From G963691885 sp963691885 (GTDB lineage Bacteria; Pseudomonadota; Alphaproteobacteria; UBA8366; Aestuariispiraceae): a DNA stretch of 64,000 nt. Position 1 is the first letter of the stretch; the number at the start of each line of letters is the position of its first letter. Below, in pieces: positions 33,268 to 41,349 of this stretch. The position numbers and the translations under genes were made by a program. The DNA lies in the NCBI GenBank assembly GCA_963691885.1, contig OY829843.1:1116001-1180000 (forward strand), written 5' to 3'. A model generated the notes under the pieces. It searched no databases, was not told the DNA's origin, and saw only the letters and a list, made by a program, of their open reading frames with translations.

Positions 33268-33786
33268 ATGGCCATTCTTCCCATTCTGGTTGCCCCGCAC
33301 CCCGTGTTGAAAACGAAAGCGAAGCCGGTGGACGCAGTTACGCCGGAAATTGCAATACTGATGAATGATATGCTGGAAACCATGTATGCGGCCCCTGGCA
33401 TTGGCCTTGCCGCGCCACAGGTTGGTGTTTCGAAACGCATTCTCGTCGTCGATGTGGCAAAAGCGGATGAGGAAGCCCAGCCCATTCGCATGGCAAATCC
33501 GGAAATCATTCAGGAAAGCGACGATCTTTCCGTCTACGAAGAAGGCTGCCTGAGCTTCCCGGAGCAATATGCAGAGGTTGAACGCCCTGCTGTGGTCAAA
33601 ATCCGCTATCTGAACGAGAAGAACGAGAAGGTTGAAATTATGGCGGACGGCCTTCTTGCAACCTGTGTTCAGCACGAGATCGACCATCTGGACGGCATTG
33701 TTTTTGTCGATCACCTCTCCGCGCTCAAACGGAACATGATCATGCGTCGTCTCAAAAAACAGCAGCGCCAAAAGGCAGACGCATAA
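33268..33786 (+). CDS. def: Peptide deformylase
   Basis: A 172-residue metallo-hydrolase that removes the N-formyl group from nascent proteins. All three family motifs are present: GIGLAAPQVGV (motif 1), EEGCLSFPE with the metal-binding Cys (motif 2) and QHEIDHLDG with the HExxH-type metal and catalytic site (motif 3). Length is normal. It precedes fmt by 38 bases in the classic def-fmt pair, so formylation and deformylation enzymes are co-expressed. Confidence 0.97.
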   Translation: MAILPILVAPHPVLKTKAKPVDAVTPEIAILMNDMLETMYAAPGIGLAAPQVGVSKRILVVDVAKADEEAQPIRMANPEIIQESDDLSVYEEGCLSFPEQYAEVERPAVVKIRYLNEKNEKVEIMADGLLATCVQHEIDHLDGIVFVDHLSALKRNMIMRRLKKQQRQKADA

Positions 33787-33824
33787 TCTTCGACACCAAT
33801 AAAAAGACCAAAAAACCGCTAAGG

Positions 33825-34742
33825 GTGATCTTCATGGGATCGCCGGAATTCGCGGTGCCAACTTTGCAGGCCCTCGTCAATCGCGGTCACGATATCGTCT
33901 GTGTTTATTCCCAACCGCCGAGGCCGGCCGGCCGGGGCAAAAAACTGCGCCAAACCGCCGTGCATGACGCAGCGGAGAAAGCCGGCATCCCGGTCCTGAC
34001 GCCGACCAGCCTGAAAACGGAAGAGGCGCAGGGGGAATTTGCCAGCCATAAAGCTGATCTGGCGGTCGTCGCGGCCTATGGGTTACTGCTGCCCCAGGTC
34101 ATTCTGGATACGCCCCGCCTTGGATGTCTGAACGTTCATGCCTCTCTTCTGCCCAGATGGCGAGGGGCGGCGCCGATCCATCGTGCCATTCTTGCCGGTG
34201 ATCCCGTGACCGGGATCAGCATCATGCAGATGACGCTGGGTCTCGACGAAGGGCCGGTTCTGGCGCGCGAAGAAATTGCCATTACCCCTGATATGACAAG
34301 TGCCAGCCTTCACGATGTGCTGGCGGCGACAGGTGGTCCCCTTCTGGTCGAGGCAATGGAAGCCCTTGATCGGGGGGAACTCACCGCTGAAGGGCAGGAT
34401 GATGCAGCAAGCGTATACGCCCAAAAACTGACAAAAGCCGAAGCCGCGCTGGACTGGACAAAATCAGCAGACGCGCTGGACCGCCAAATCCGGGCGTTCA
34501 CCCCCTGGCCGGGGGCGACCCTGCGGTTTGGTGAGGAAGTCATCAAGGTTCTTGGCGCAACACCCGATACTTCCAGACAGACCAATGCCAAACCGGGTAC
34601 GCTTGTCGATGAGGACCTCAGTGTTGCCTGCGGTCAGGGCGTGCTCCATCTCAAACGGCTTCAGCGTCCCGGCAAAAAACCGCTCGACAAAGATGACTTC
34701 CTGCGCGGGCTTCCCCTTAAAACTGGCACCAAACTGGACTGA
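33825..34742 (+). CDS. fmt: Methionyl-tRNA formyltransferase
   Basis: A 305-residue enzyme that formylates initiator Met-tRNA. The start is GTG at 33825, giving MIFMGSPEFAVPTLQ; the formyl-transfer site is seen in LNVHASLLPRWRGAAPIHRA with GDPVTGISIMQM, and a C-terminal OB-like domain follows (AFTPWPGATLRF). AAGG overlaps the start, so initiation may be weak or depend on def translation. It is convergent with the GldG-like gene, 23 bases apart. Confidence 0.96.
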   Translation: MIFMGSPEFAVPTLQALVNRGHDIVCVYSQPPRPAGRGKKLRQTAVHDAAEKAGIPVLTPTSLKTEEAQGEFASHKADLAVVAAYGLLLPQVILDTPRLGCLNVHASLLPRWRGAAPIHRAILAGDPVTGISIMQMTLGLDEGPVLAREEIAITPDMTSASLHDVLAATGGPLLVEAMEALDRGELTAEGQDDAASVYAQKLTKAEAALDWTKSADALDRQIRAFTPWPGATLRFGEEVIKVLGATPDTSRQTNAKPGTLVDEDLSVACGQGVLHLKRLQRPGKKPLDKDDFLRGLPLKTGTKLD

Positions 34743-34765
34743 GGCGGCGCAGTTTGCGGCCCGTC

Positions 34766-36670
34766 TTATCGGGCAGCAGCATTCCGCTGGCGGGTCCGGT
34801 AAATCCCTAGACCGATCGCAAACAGGGTGACCAGGATCGGGATCAACCCGATATTGAGGAACCGCAAATTGGTTTCCAGATCCTCTATATCTTGACGCAG
34901 ATTGCGATTGACCTCTCGCAGGTTGCGCCTGGTCTCCAGCAGTTCTTTGGTGATGCTTTCCATGGCAGCATCCGGGTCTTCCACACCGCCGCCATTCGGG
35001 GATTGAAGACCGGCAAGCTCGGCCTGAACTTCATCCAATTGACGGGTCAGGGATTGCTGCTGTGCCCGGAATTGCTCTTCCGCCTCAAACCGGAGCGCGT
35101 CAATCACTTCAAAAGAGCGCTGCCCTGTCCGCCTTGCCCGCAGGGACAGAAGATCACTGGACCCGTTCAGATTTTCGAGCGCGTTTACCAGAAACGTCCC
35201 GTTATCGAGCACGGGAACGGCCACCCGCTGGCCAAAGAAATTCTGGATATTGGTCCAATACGGGTCTTCCAGCATGTCGGCGTCGGTGACGACAATCATG
35301 TTCATCGGCGCCTCGGAGCGTGCCAGATGAGGGCCAAAGGCAATTGGTTCCGGCGGTGCTTTGCCTGGCTCCAGAACAGGCTGGGGCGCGCCATCGACAA
35401 AGTTACTCTCAACCTCACCTGACAGGCGGGCAGCCAGAACCTGACCAATACCGCCCGGCGCATAATTCTCGTTCAGGCGCATCGGGTCTGGAACCCGCAA
35501 TTCTTCCGGATCAATCGCCATGGCCTGATCAGTCGTTATAATCAAAGGCGTCAGCGTAAGGCCGGAACCCTCCGCGATTTCAAGCGCGCCGGGGGACGGC
35601 ATCAGCAATTCCTGGATCGGGGCCATGATGGCATCTTCCAGGTTCATCGCGCCTGGTTTCACCACCACCCAGGGCGAGTAGGGGGTGGCGATCACTTCAG
35701 TGCCGCGTCCGGCATTGACCACCCTGGCCATCTCGCGATCACCAATGACCGCATTGTCCAGCAGAGAGACCCCCCACCGATCCAGCAGAGAGGCGAGGTC
35801 CGACCGTTCTGTCATACCACCGGTAATGCCCGCCGCCGCGGTAGATGCGGCCACAAATGTTTCATTCCACGGGTCGAGAAACACCATGGCCCGTCCACCC
35901 CGCAGCAGGAACTGATCGATGCTGTAAAGGAACATCTCGTCCATTTCACCCGGATGAATAATGAGCAGAATGTCGGGATTTGCCTCAACCAGGGTTTCAG
36001 CAGAGGTGACGTAGCGCAGGTCAAAGAAGTCCTGTGCCTGCACCAGTGCGAACCAGGGATCAGGTGCATCACCCCGCATGGCGGCCAGAGGATTGCCAAA
36101 AACAGGCTTGCTGGAAATGACGCCGACAACCGGCTGCTCCGGATTCGTTACCTGCCAGACCAGCTTGGTCAAATCGTATTCCAGGAAGGTTTCCCGGTCG
36201 GTTTGAAAGAATGGCACACTGGCAATGTCTTCCGAACCATCAGCCTGAACAGTCAGTCCGAAATAGACAACATCGCCTGAATCATCCAGTGGCACGCCCT
36301 GCAGCCCGTTTTCGACCGCCGCATCCTCAATTTCGGAAAATGGTTCCGGATTAAGAAGATTTACGGTCAGCTGGCCCCGGCTCGCCGCTTCAAATTCCCG
36401 CAGCATGTCCTGAACACGAGCAGCAAATGTCGCATATTGTGGGATCTCATTACCCAACTCGCGAGAGTAGTAGAGATCAATAGTGACTGGCACCGACAGA
36501 CTGCCCAGAATATTCTCCGACCCCTCGGACAGGGTGTAGAGACGGTCCTGCGTCAGGTCGAGGCGAACCCCGGTCACACGGGATGCCAGCGCGTTGACCA
36601 GCACAAAACCAATAACCGCGAAAACGATCGCTGCAACCCAGCCGCCCTTGCGTTGAGAAACCCTCATCAT
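34766..36670 (-). CDS. GldG-family ABC transport accessory protein
   Basis: A 634-residue protein with an N-terminal membrane segment (AAIVFAVIGFVLVNALA), a large extracytoplasmic domain (RLDLTQDRLYTLSEGSENIL; GGRAMVFLDPWNE), a coiled coil near 540-610 and a C-terminal membrane segment (LNIGLIPILVTLFAIGLGIY). This is the architecture of GldG/ABC_transp_aux proteins that work with an ABC-2 permease and ATPase. The substrate is unknown outside gliding bacteria. It starts three bases after the permease stop and ends the three-gene operon. Confidence 0.88.
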   Translation of the reverse strand: MMRVSQRKGGWVAAIVFAVIGFVLVNALASRVTGVRLDLTQDRLYTLSEGSENILGSLSVPVTIDLYYSRELGNEIPQYATFAARVQDMLREFEAASRGQLTVNLLNPEPFSEIEDAAVENGLQGVPLDDSGDVVYFGLTVQADGSEDIASVPFFQTDRETFLEYDLTKLVWQVTNPEQPVVGVISSKPVFGNPLAAMRGDAPDPWFALVQAQDFFDLRYVTSAETLVEANPDILLIIHPGEMDEMFLYSIDQFLLRGGRAMVFLDPWNETFVAASTAAAGITGGMTERSDLASLLDRWGVSLLDNAVIGDREMARVVNAGRGTEVIATPYSPWVVVKPGAMNLEDAIMAPIQELLMPSPGALEIAEGSGLTLTPLIITTDQAMAIDPEELRVPDPMRLNENYAPGGIGQVLAARLSGEVESNFVDGAPQPVLEPGKAPPEPIAFGPHLARSEAPMNMIVVTDADMLEDPYWTNIQNFFGQRVAVPVLDNGTFLVNALENLNGSSDLLSLRARRTGQRSFEVIDALRFEAEEQFRAQQQSLTRQLDEVQAELAGLQSPNGGGVEDPDAAMESITKELLETRRNLREVNRNLRQDIEDLETNLRFLNIGLIPILVTLFAIGLGIYRTRQRNAAAR

Positions 36671-36673
36671 GGT

Positions 36674-37408
36674 TCAGGCCCCCTTAAAGCGGTTGACCGC
36701 AACCGTGTTGCAGAACAGGAAGAACGCGATCAGCGACCCGAAATAGACGACATCTCGCAGATCAAGCACGCCTTTCACAATGTCCTGAAAATGCCCCAGA
36801 AAACTGAGCGTACGAATGAAATCGAGAACAGCATCCGACGCCCATGGGGAGAAGAAGTTCAGAACCAGAGGTGCGCCGGAGGCGGTCAAAGCGAATGATA
36901 CCGCGACCGAGATCACAAAGGCGATCACCTGATTGCGGGTCATCGCGGAGACAAAAGCGCCAACAGCGAGATAGCCACCCGCCATAAACAGGGCGCCGAG
37001 GTAACCAGCCAGAATGGAGCCATTATCCGGTGAGCCAAGATAATTGACCGTCAGCCAGAGCGGAAACGTTAGGCCGAGCGCCACCGCCGTGAACGCCCAG
37101 GCCGCCAGGAACTTGCCCAATACCGCCTGAGCCGTTGTGATCGGCAAAGTCAGCAGCAGTTCAATTGTCCCGGAATTGATTTCCTCTGCCCAGAGGCGCA
37201 TCGAAATGGCCGGCACCAACACAACATAAAGCCAGGGCAGGAATTGGAAGAACGCTTCCAGATCGGCTTGATTACGTTCGAAAAAGGACCCCATAAAAAA
37301 GGTGAATGATCCGGCCAAAACCAGAAAGATCACGATAAAGACATAGGCAAGAGGTGTCGCGAAATACGCCACCATTTCACGCCGGAACAGAGTCAAGATA
37401 TCAGACAT
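36674..37408 (-). CDS. ABC-2-type permease (GldF-like)
   Basis: A 244-residue inner-membrane protein with six hydrophobic segments. It begins MSDILTLFRREMVAYFATPLAYVFIV, and FLPWLYVVLVPAISMRLWAEE plus SGTIELLLTLPITTAQAVLGKF are typical of GldF-like ABC-2 permeases. It overlaps the ATPase gene by eight bases and precedes the GldG-like gene, so ATPase, permease and accessory protein are one exporter module. Confidence 0.88.
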   Translation of the reverse strand: MSDILTLFRREMVAYFATPLAYVFIVIFLVLAGSFTFFMGSFFERNQADLEAFFQFLPWLYVVLVPAISMRLWAEEINSGTIELLLTLPITTAQAVLGKFLAAWAFTAVALGLTFPLWLTVNYLGSPDNGSILAGYLGALFMAGGYLAVGAFVSAMTRNQVIAFVISVAVSFALTASGAPLVLNFFSPWASDAVLDFIRTLSFLGHFQDIVKGVLDLRDVVYFGSLIAFFLFCNTVAVNRFKGA

Positions 37409-38354
37409 GGGGCGTCTCCCCGGTCATCTCCTGTGTTCCCTTTGTGATATCCCTAAACACATCATCCAGACGTCCGCGCTCAACCTCCAGCTCTTGGACC
37501 GCGATATTGTTGTCCCGCATCAGGTCCGCGATGCGGGCCGCAATGGGCTTGCCGGGCTTGGCGAAACAGAACAGGACGTCCGCCTGTTCTGTCCGTGTTA
37601 CAAGATCGACGCAATTATCGGAACTCAACAAACGTTCTGCCGTCTCGACATCGCCGCTCAGACGTACGCGTACGCCGTTATGCCGCCTGGACCGGGCCTC
37701 AAGCTCCGCCGGGGTTTCATCTGCAACCACCTGACCACGCGCAATAACGATGGCGCGGCTGCAAATCGCTTCTACCTCTTCCAGAATATGGGTTGAGATC
37801 ACGATAGCTTTGTCGCCAGACATTTCTGATATCAGGCGTCGCACCTCATGCTTCTGGTTCGGATCCAGCCCGTCTGTCGGCTCGTCCATAATCAGGATTT
37901 CTGGATCATGAAGAAGGGCCTGCGCAAGGCCCACACGGCGTTTGAAGCCTTTACTCAGCGTGCCAATCGGCTGCAGCATGACCTCTGTGATATTCGCTTT
38001 TTCCGCAGCCAGACCAATGCGCCGCATCGCCTCCTCACCCGAAAACCCACGCACAGAGGCTATGAACTTCAGGAAGCCACCAGCGGTCATATCTGGATAG
38101 GCCGGCGCTCCCTCAGGCAGGTAACCGAGCTGTTCTTTCACACCGACCGGGTCGCGCACCACATCTATTCCACCGACCCGCGCCGTACCGCTCGTTGGTG
38201 TCAGAAAGCCGGTGATCATGCGCATGGTTGTTGATTTCCCGGCCCCGTTCGGTCCCAGAAACCCTAACACTTCACCTTTGCCAACCGAAAAGCTGACCTG
38301 ATCCACGGCGGTATGCTCGCCAAATCGCTTGGTCAGACCGTCCAATTCAATCAT
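37401..38354 (-). CDS. ABC transporter ATP-binding protein (GldA-like)
   Basis: A 317-residue ATPase. Walker A is FLGPNGAGKSTTMRMITGFL, the signature region GTLSKGFKRRVGLAQALLHD, Walker B ILIMDEPTDGLDPNQ and the H-loop VISTHILEEV. The C-terminal ~90 residues (RLSGDVETAERLLSSD) match the accessory domain of ABC-2 exporters. The signature reads LSKGFKRR rather than LSGGQ, which is common in this subgroup. The ATG at 38354 is preceded by AGGGCAGGG. It heads the operon with the permease and GldG-like gene. Confidence 0.9.
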   Translation of the reverse strand: MIELDGLTKRFGEHTAVDQVSFSVGKGEVLGFLGPNGAGKSTTMRMITGFLTPTSGTARVGGIDVVRDPVGVKEQLGYLPEGAPAYPDMTAGGFLKFIASVRGFSGEEAMRRIGLAAEKANITEVMLQPIGTLSKGFKRRVGLAQALLHDPEILIMDEPTDGLDPNQKHEVRRLISEMSGDKAIVISTHILEEVEAICSRAIVIARGQVVADETPAELEARSRRHNGVRVRLSGDVETAERLLSSDNCVDLVTRTEQADVLFCFAKPGKPIAARIADLMRDNNIAVQELEVERGRLDDVFRDITKGTQEMTGETPHV

Positions 38355-38471
38355 CAATACCCTGCCCTAGTTTTTTTGATCCGTCATTTAGGAAAGGACG
38401 GTTATTCTTCAAGGGTGCTTCTATGAAGTAACCGGGCATGTCTCGGCAAGCCCTAACGGACGAAAATCGGC

Positions 38472-39974
38472 TCAACGCCCACGATTCAGGCGATTTTTCA
38501 ACCCTTGAAGACGCGCCGCGATCTCCGTCATTCCCGGTTTAGTCCCTGCATCGGTCCCAAGTCGGATCAGGTCGAGCGATGGATACCAGGGGGTTTGTGC
38601 CTCATCCAGCCCCCAGCACCAGTCCGGGACGGAGCGCGCCAACACATAGCCGGGGCGGTCCAGAGCGCCGGCCAAGTGCAGGACCGGATGTTCCACACCG
38701 ACCACAAGAGGCAGATTGGCCAGCAAAGCAGCGCTGTCGACAAAAGCGCCTTTGCCCTCATCCAGTGTCGAACCCAGGTCGAGCACGTCAAACCCGACCT
38801 CACTCAGTTCCCGGCGGGACTCACCTTTTTGGAGACTGACAAGGGTTACAAATTCCAGCCTGGCCAGGGGCTCAAATGCCGCCAGGGGAATGCGGGATGA
38901 CCCGCTATCCCAGACAATCCCGACAGGCACCTTGCCATCGCCGGGCAGGTGCTGACGCCAGACCGAAAGAGACGCCGGATCAGGCCGCAAATACGGTGGG
39001 GGATTTAGAATTTCATCAGGGGTGATCGACAGGAAAGACGGGATGAGAGAGAGCGGTACGGTAACGTCACATTCCGGCAATTCCTCAGTATTCGCCGCAA
39101 CACTCTCCAGCCACCCACATCCATTGAGAATTTCAACCAGATCCGGTGCGCAAATGACGCTTACGCGACCACCCTCAATTTGCCGCAACAGCCTGATAAG
39201 TAGAAAGATCTCGCTATATCCACCCTCACAATGGACTCGCAGATGACGGCCTTCCAACGGCCCGCCTTCCCATTGCGCCGCTTCCGTAAAGGTCAATTCC
39301 TGAAAACCTGACCTTTGAATACGGGCTTTTTCCCGGAAGCCTGCGCCGTAATCTCCTGCCAGCAGCAGCAGGTCGGCAATCCGCTCGGTCACGTCTATCC
39401 GCTCTGGATCTATCGCGGCGGCGCGCCGATAATATCCAGCCGCATCGGATACCTCGCCCTGATCGGCCCTGGCGTCCCCCATGGCGATCAGGGACGGCAG
39501 ATGCTCGGTATCGCATATCAACGCTGTCGTAAAAGCATGCACGGCTTCCGACAGCCGTCCCTCCTCCCAATGCAAAAGACCCAGCGCATGGTGCGGATCA
39601 GGCAAGGACGGGTTCAGATGGGATGCCTTGACAAATGCGTCCCGGGCCGAGTCGGACCGTCCCCATTGCTGGAGTGTTTTCCCGTGACTGACGAACAATT
39701 CCGCACTTATGGGGGCCCGCTCAATCCCGGCCCGCAAAACCGCATCGGATTCTGCAATGCGGCCCAGTCGACGCAGCGCCACACCAAGATTGTTCAAGGC
39801 CGGTATATAATCCGGATCCTGCATCAGAATGGCGCGCCAAACCTGAACGGCCCCTTCCAGATCGCCGGAATTCTGGCGTTGCATCGCCATGGTAAAGGCA
39901 CGTTTCAGGCCAGACGCCTCTGACCCGGCGCCGGATTTAAAAAGGCGTTCCTGAAATCCGTCTTCTTCGCTCAA
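38472..39974 (-). CDS. TPR-repeat protein with glycosyltransferase-like C-terminal region
   Basis: A 500-residue protein with TTG start, supported by AGAGGA upstream. Residues about 30-220 contain five or six TPR motifs (ALNNLGVALRRLGRIAESDA, PHHALGLLHWEEGRLSEAVH). The C-terminal half (about 250-490) has alternating strands and helices, with HLRVHCEGGYSEIFLLIRLL and VGIVWDSGSSRIPLAAFEPL, resembling the glycosyltransferase-9-like region often attached to TPRs. It ends in GLKNRLNRGR. No signal peptide. A role in surface-polysaccharide or protein glycosylation is possible but unproven. Stands alone. Confidence 0.75.
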   Translation of the reverse strand: MSEEDGFQERLFKSGAGSEASGLKRAFTMAMQRQNSGDLEGAVQVWRAILMQDPDYIPALNNLGVALRRLGRIAESDAVLRAGIERAPISAELFVSHGKTLQQWGRSDSARDAFVKASHLNPSLPDPHHALGLLHWEEGRLSEAVHAFTTALICDTEHLPSLIAMGDARADQGEVSDAAGYYRRAAAIDPERIDVTERIADLLLLAGDYGAGFREKARIQRSGFQELTFTEAAQWEGGPLEGRHLRVHCEGGYSEIFLLIRLLRQIEGGRVSVICAPDLVEILNGCGWLESVAANTEELPECDVTVPLSLIPSFLSITPDEILNPPPYLRPDPASLSVWRQHLPGDGKVPVGIVWDSGSSRIPLAAFEPLARLEFVTLVSLQKGESRRELSEVGFDVLDLGSTLDEGKGAFVDSAALLANLPLVVGVEHPVLHLAGALDRPGYVLARSVPDWCWGLDEAQTPWYPSLDLIRLGTDAGTKPGMTEIAARLQGLKNRLNRGR

Positions 39975-40175
39975 TCCGGCGATCCTCTTGTGATCAAATA
40001 AGCCCCTCTACAGGACTGTTTATGCAATATTATCAGCCCCTAAACCAGACATCACGCGACATGGCGCGCAACCCTCTCGACAAAGGGGGGGCGAGGCCCC
40101 TAATGTGCGCCCGCTGACCGGCTGGACCGAGCCTGTCAGCGAAGGGCAGAAATGGTCAGCAAAGGAATACAGGAC

Positions 40176-41273
40176 ATGACATTTTCGACAGTCGGCATTA
40201 TTGGCGCCGGAACCATGGGATCAGGGATTGCCACGACACTGGCACAGCAAGGCGTCACCGTGAAACTCGTCGACTCCACAGATGCCGCACTTGAACGCGG
40301 CCTGGGTGCCGCGCAGAAATTCTACAACCGCGCCGCAGAAAAGGGAAAGATGACTGCGGAGGATGCGGCCGCCGCAGCCGCGCGGATTTCGACCAGCACA
40401 GATCTGGGCAGCATGTCCGATTGCGACCTGATCATTGAGGCAATTTTCGAAGAACAATCGGTTAAAGAAGACCTTTTTGGCCGCCTCAACGCCTTCCTGA
40501 AACCGGAAACAGTTGTCGCCACCAACACATCGGCCCTGCGCGTGTCCGATCTGGCCAATGCCGTAACCGATCCCAGCCGCTTTCTGGGTCTGCACTATTT
40601 CAACCCGGCCGCAATCAACCCGATTGTCGAGGTCGTCCGTGGTGACGCGACCGATCCAGCCCTTTACGACAAGGCGATGGAATTCTGCCGCTCCACATCC
40701 AAAAAGCCGATCGCATGCAAAGACTCCTTCGGTTTCGCCATCAACCGCTTCTTCGTGCCCTATGGCAACGAGGCGGTTCGCCTGCTGGACGAAGGGCTGG
40801 GCTCGACGGCCCAGATCGACCGGGTTGCACAGGAAGCCATGGGGGTTGCCGCTGGTCCCTTCGTGGTCACAAACCTGGTAAAGCCCAAAATCATGTTCCA
40901 CGCACAGCGGAACCTCGGCCCACATGGCGCGTTTTACACAATCGCCGATACACTGGCTGAAAAAGGCGACACGGATTACACCTTCGATATCGGCGAAGAC
41001 AGCACTGGCAGCGCTGATAGCGACAAGGTCATTGCCGACCGCCTGATGGCCGCCACTTTCTTCCCGGTTCTGCAAAGCCTGGATGAGGGTGTTGCCTCTG
41101 CCGCCGATATCGATATGGGGGCTGGTCTTGCCCTGCGATTCGGCAAGGCACCCTGCGAATTGATGGATGAGCTTGGCAAGGACGAAACAGCACGGATCGT
41201 TGGCCTGATTGTTGAAAAATACGGTCATGAAATGCCCGCCAGCATCGAAAAGGTCGGCAGTTTGCGGGCCTGA
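40176..41273 (+). CDS. 3-hydroxyacyl-CoA dehydrogenase, NAD-dependent
   Basis: A 365-residue enzyme. The NAD motif GIIGAGTMGSGIA lies at the N-terminus; conserved catalytic residues are in LIIEAIFEE, LGLHYFNPA (His) and SFGFAINRF (Asn). It oxidises 3-hydroxyacyl-CoA in beta-oxidation or polyhydroxybutyrate turnover. It is longer than the usual ~290 residues, because the C-terminal domain is extended. The ATG at 40176 follows AGGAATACAGG, better than the ATG at 40152. Isolated from other fatty-acid genes, with a strong terminator after it. Confidence 0.9.
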   Translation: MTFSTVGIIGAGTMGSGIATTLAQQGVTVKLVDSTDAALERGLGAAQKFYNRAAEKGKMTAEDAAAAAARISTSTDLGSMSDCDLIIEAIFEEQSVKEDLFGRLNAFLKPETVVATNTSALRVSDLANAVTDPSRFLGLHYFNPAAINPIVEVVRGDATDPALYDKAMEFCRSTSKKPIACKDSFGFAINRFFVPYGNEAVRLLDEGLGSTAQIDRVAQEAMGVAAGPFVVTNLVKPKIMFHAQRNLGPHGAFYTIADTLAEKGDTDYTFDIGEDSTGSADSDKVIADRLMAATFFPVLQSLDEGVASAADIDMGAGLALRFGKAPCELMDELGKDETARIVGLIVEKYGHEMPASIEKVGSLRA

Positions 41274-41297
41274 GCAAACAAAAGACGGAACGAAAAG

Positions 41298-41332
41298 GAG
41301 CGGCCCCTCTGACGTTGAGGGGCCGCTCTTTT
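41298..41332. terminator. Strong bidirectional rho-independent terminator
   Basis: GAGCGGCCCCTC (41298-41309) pairs perfectly with GAGGGGCCGCTC (41317-41328) around a 7-nt loop, flanked by AAAAG on the left and TTTT on the right. It can end transcripts from both the hydroxyacyl-CoA dehydrogenase gene and the convergent haloperoxidase gene. Confidence 0.93.
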
Positions 41333-41349
41333 GTCAGATAGAACGGGTC

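Noticed and set aside
36674..38354. Gliding-motility machinery suggested by GldA/F/G similarity
   Set aside because: The remaining gld and spr genes are absent; GldG-type ABC modules are common in non-gliding bacteria, so only an ABC exporter is claimed.
38358..38471. CCGTC/GACGG inverted repeat before the TPR-gene end as a terminator
   Set aside because: The stem is only five base pairs and the T-run is on the wrong side for the minus-strand gene.
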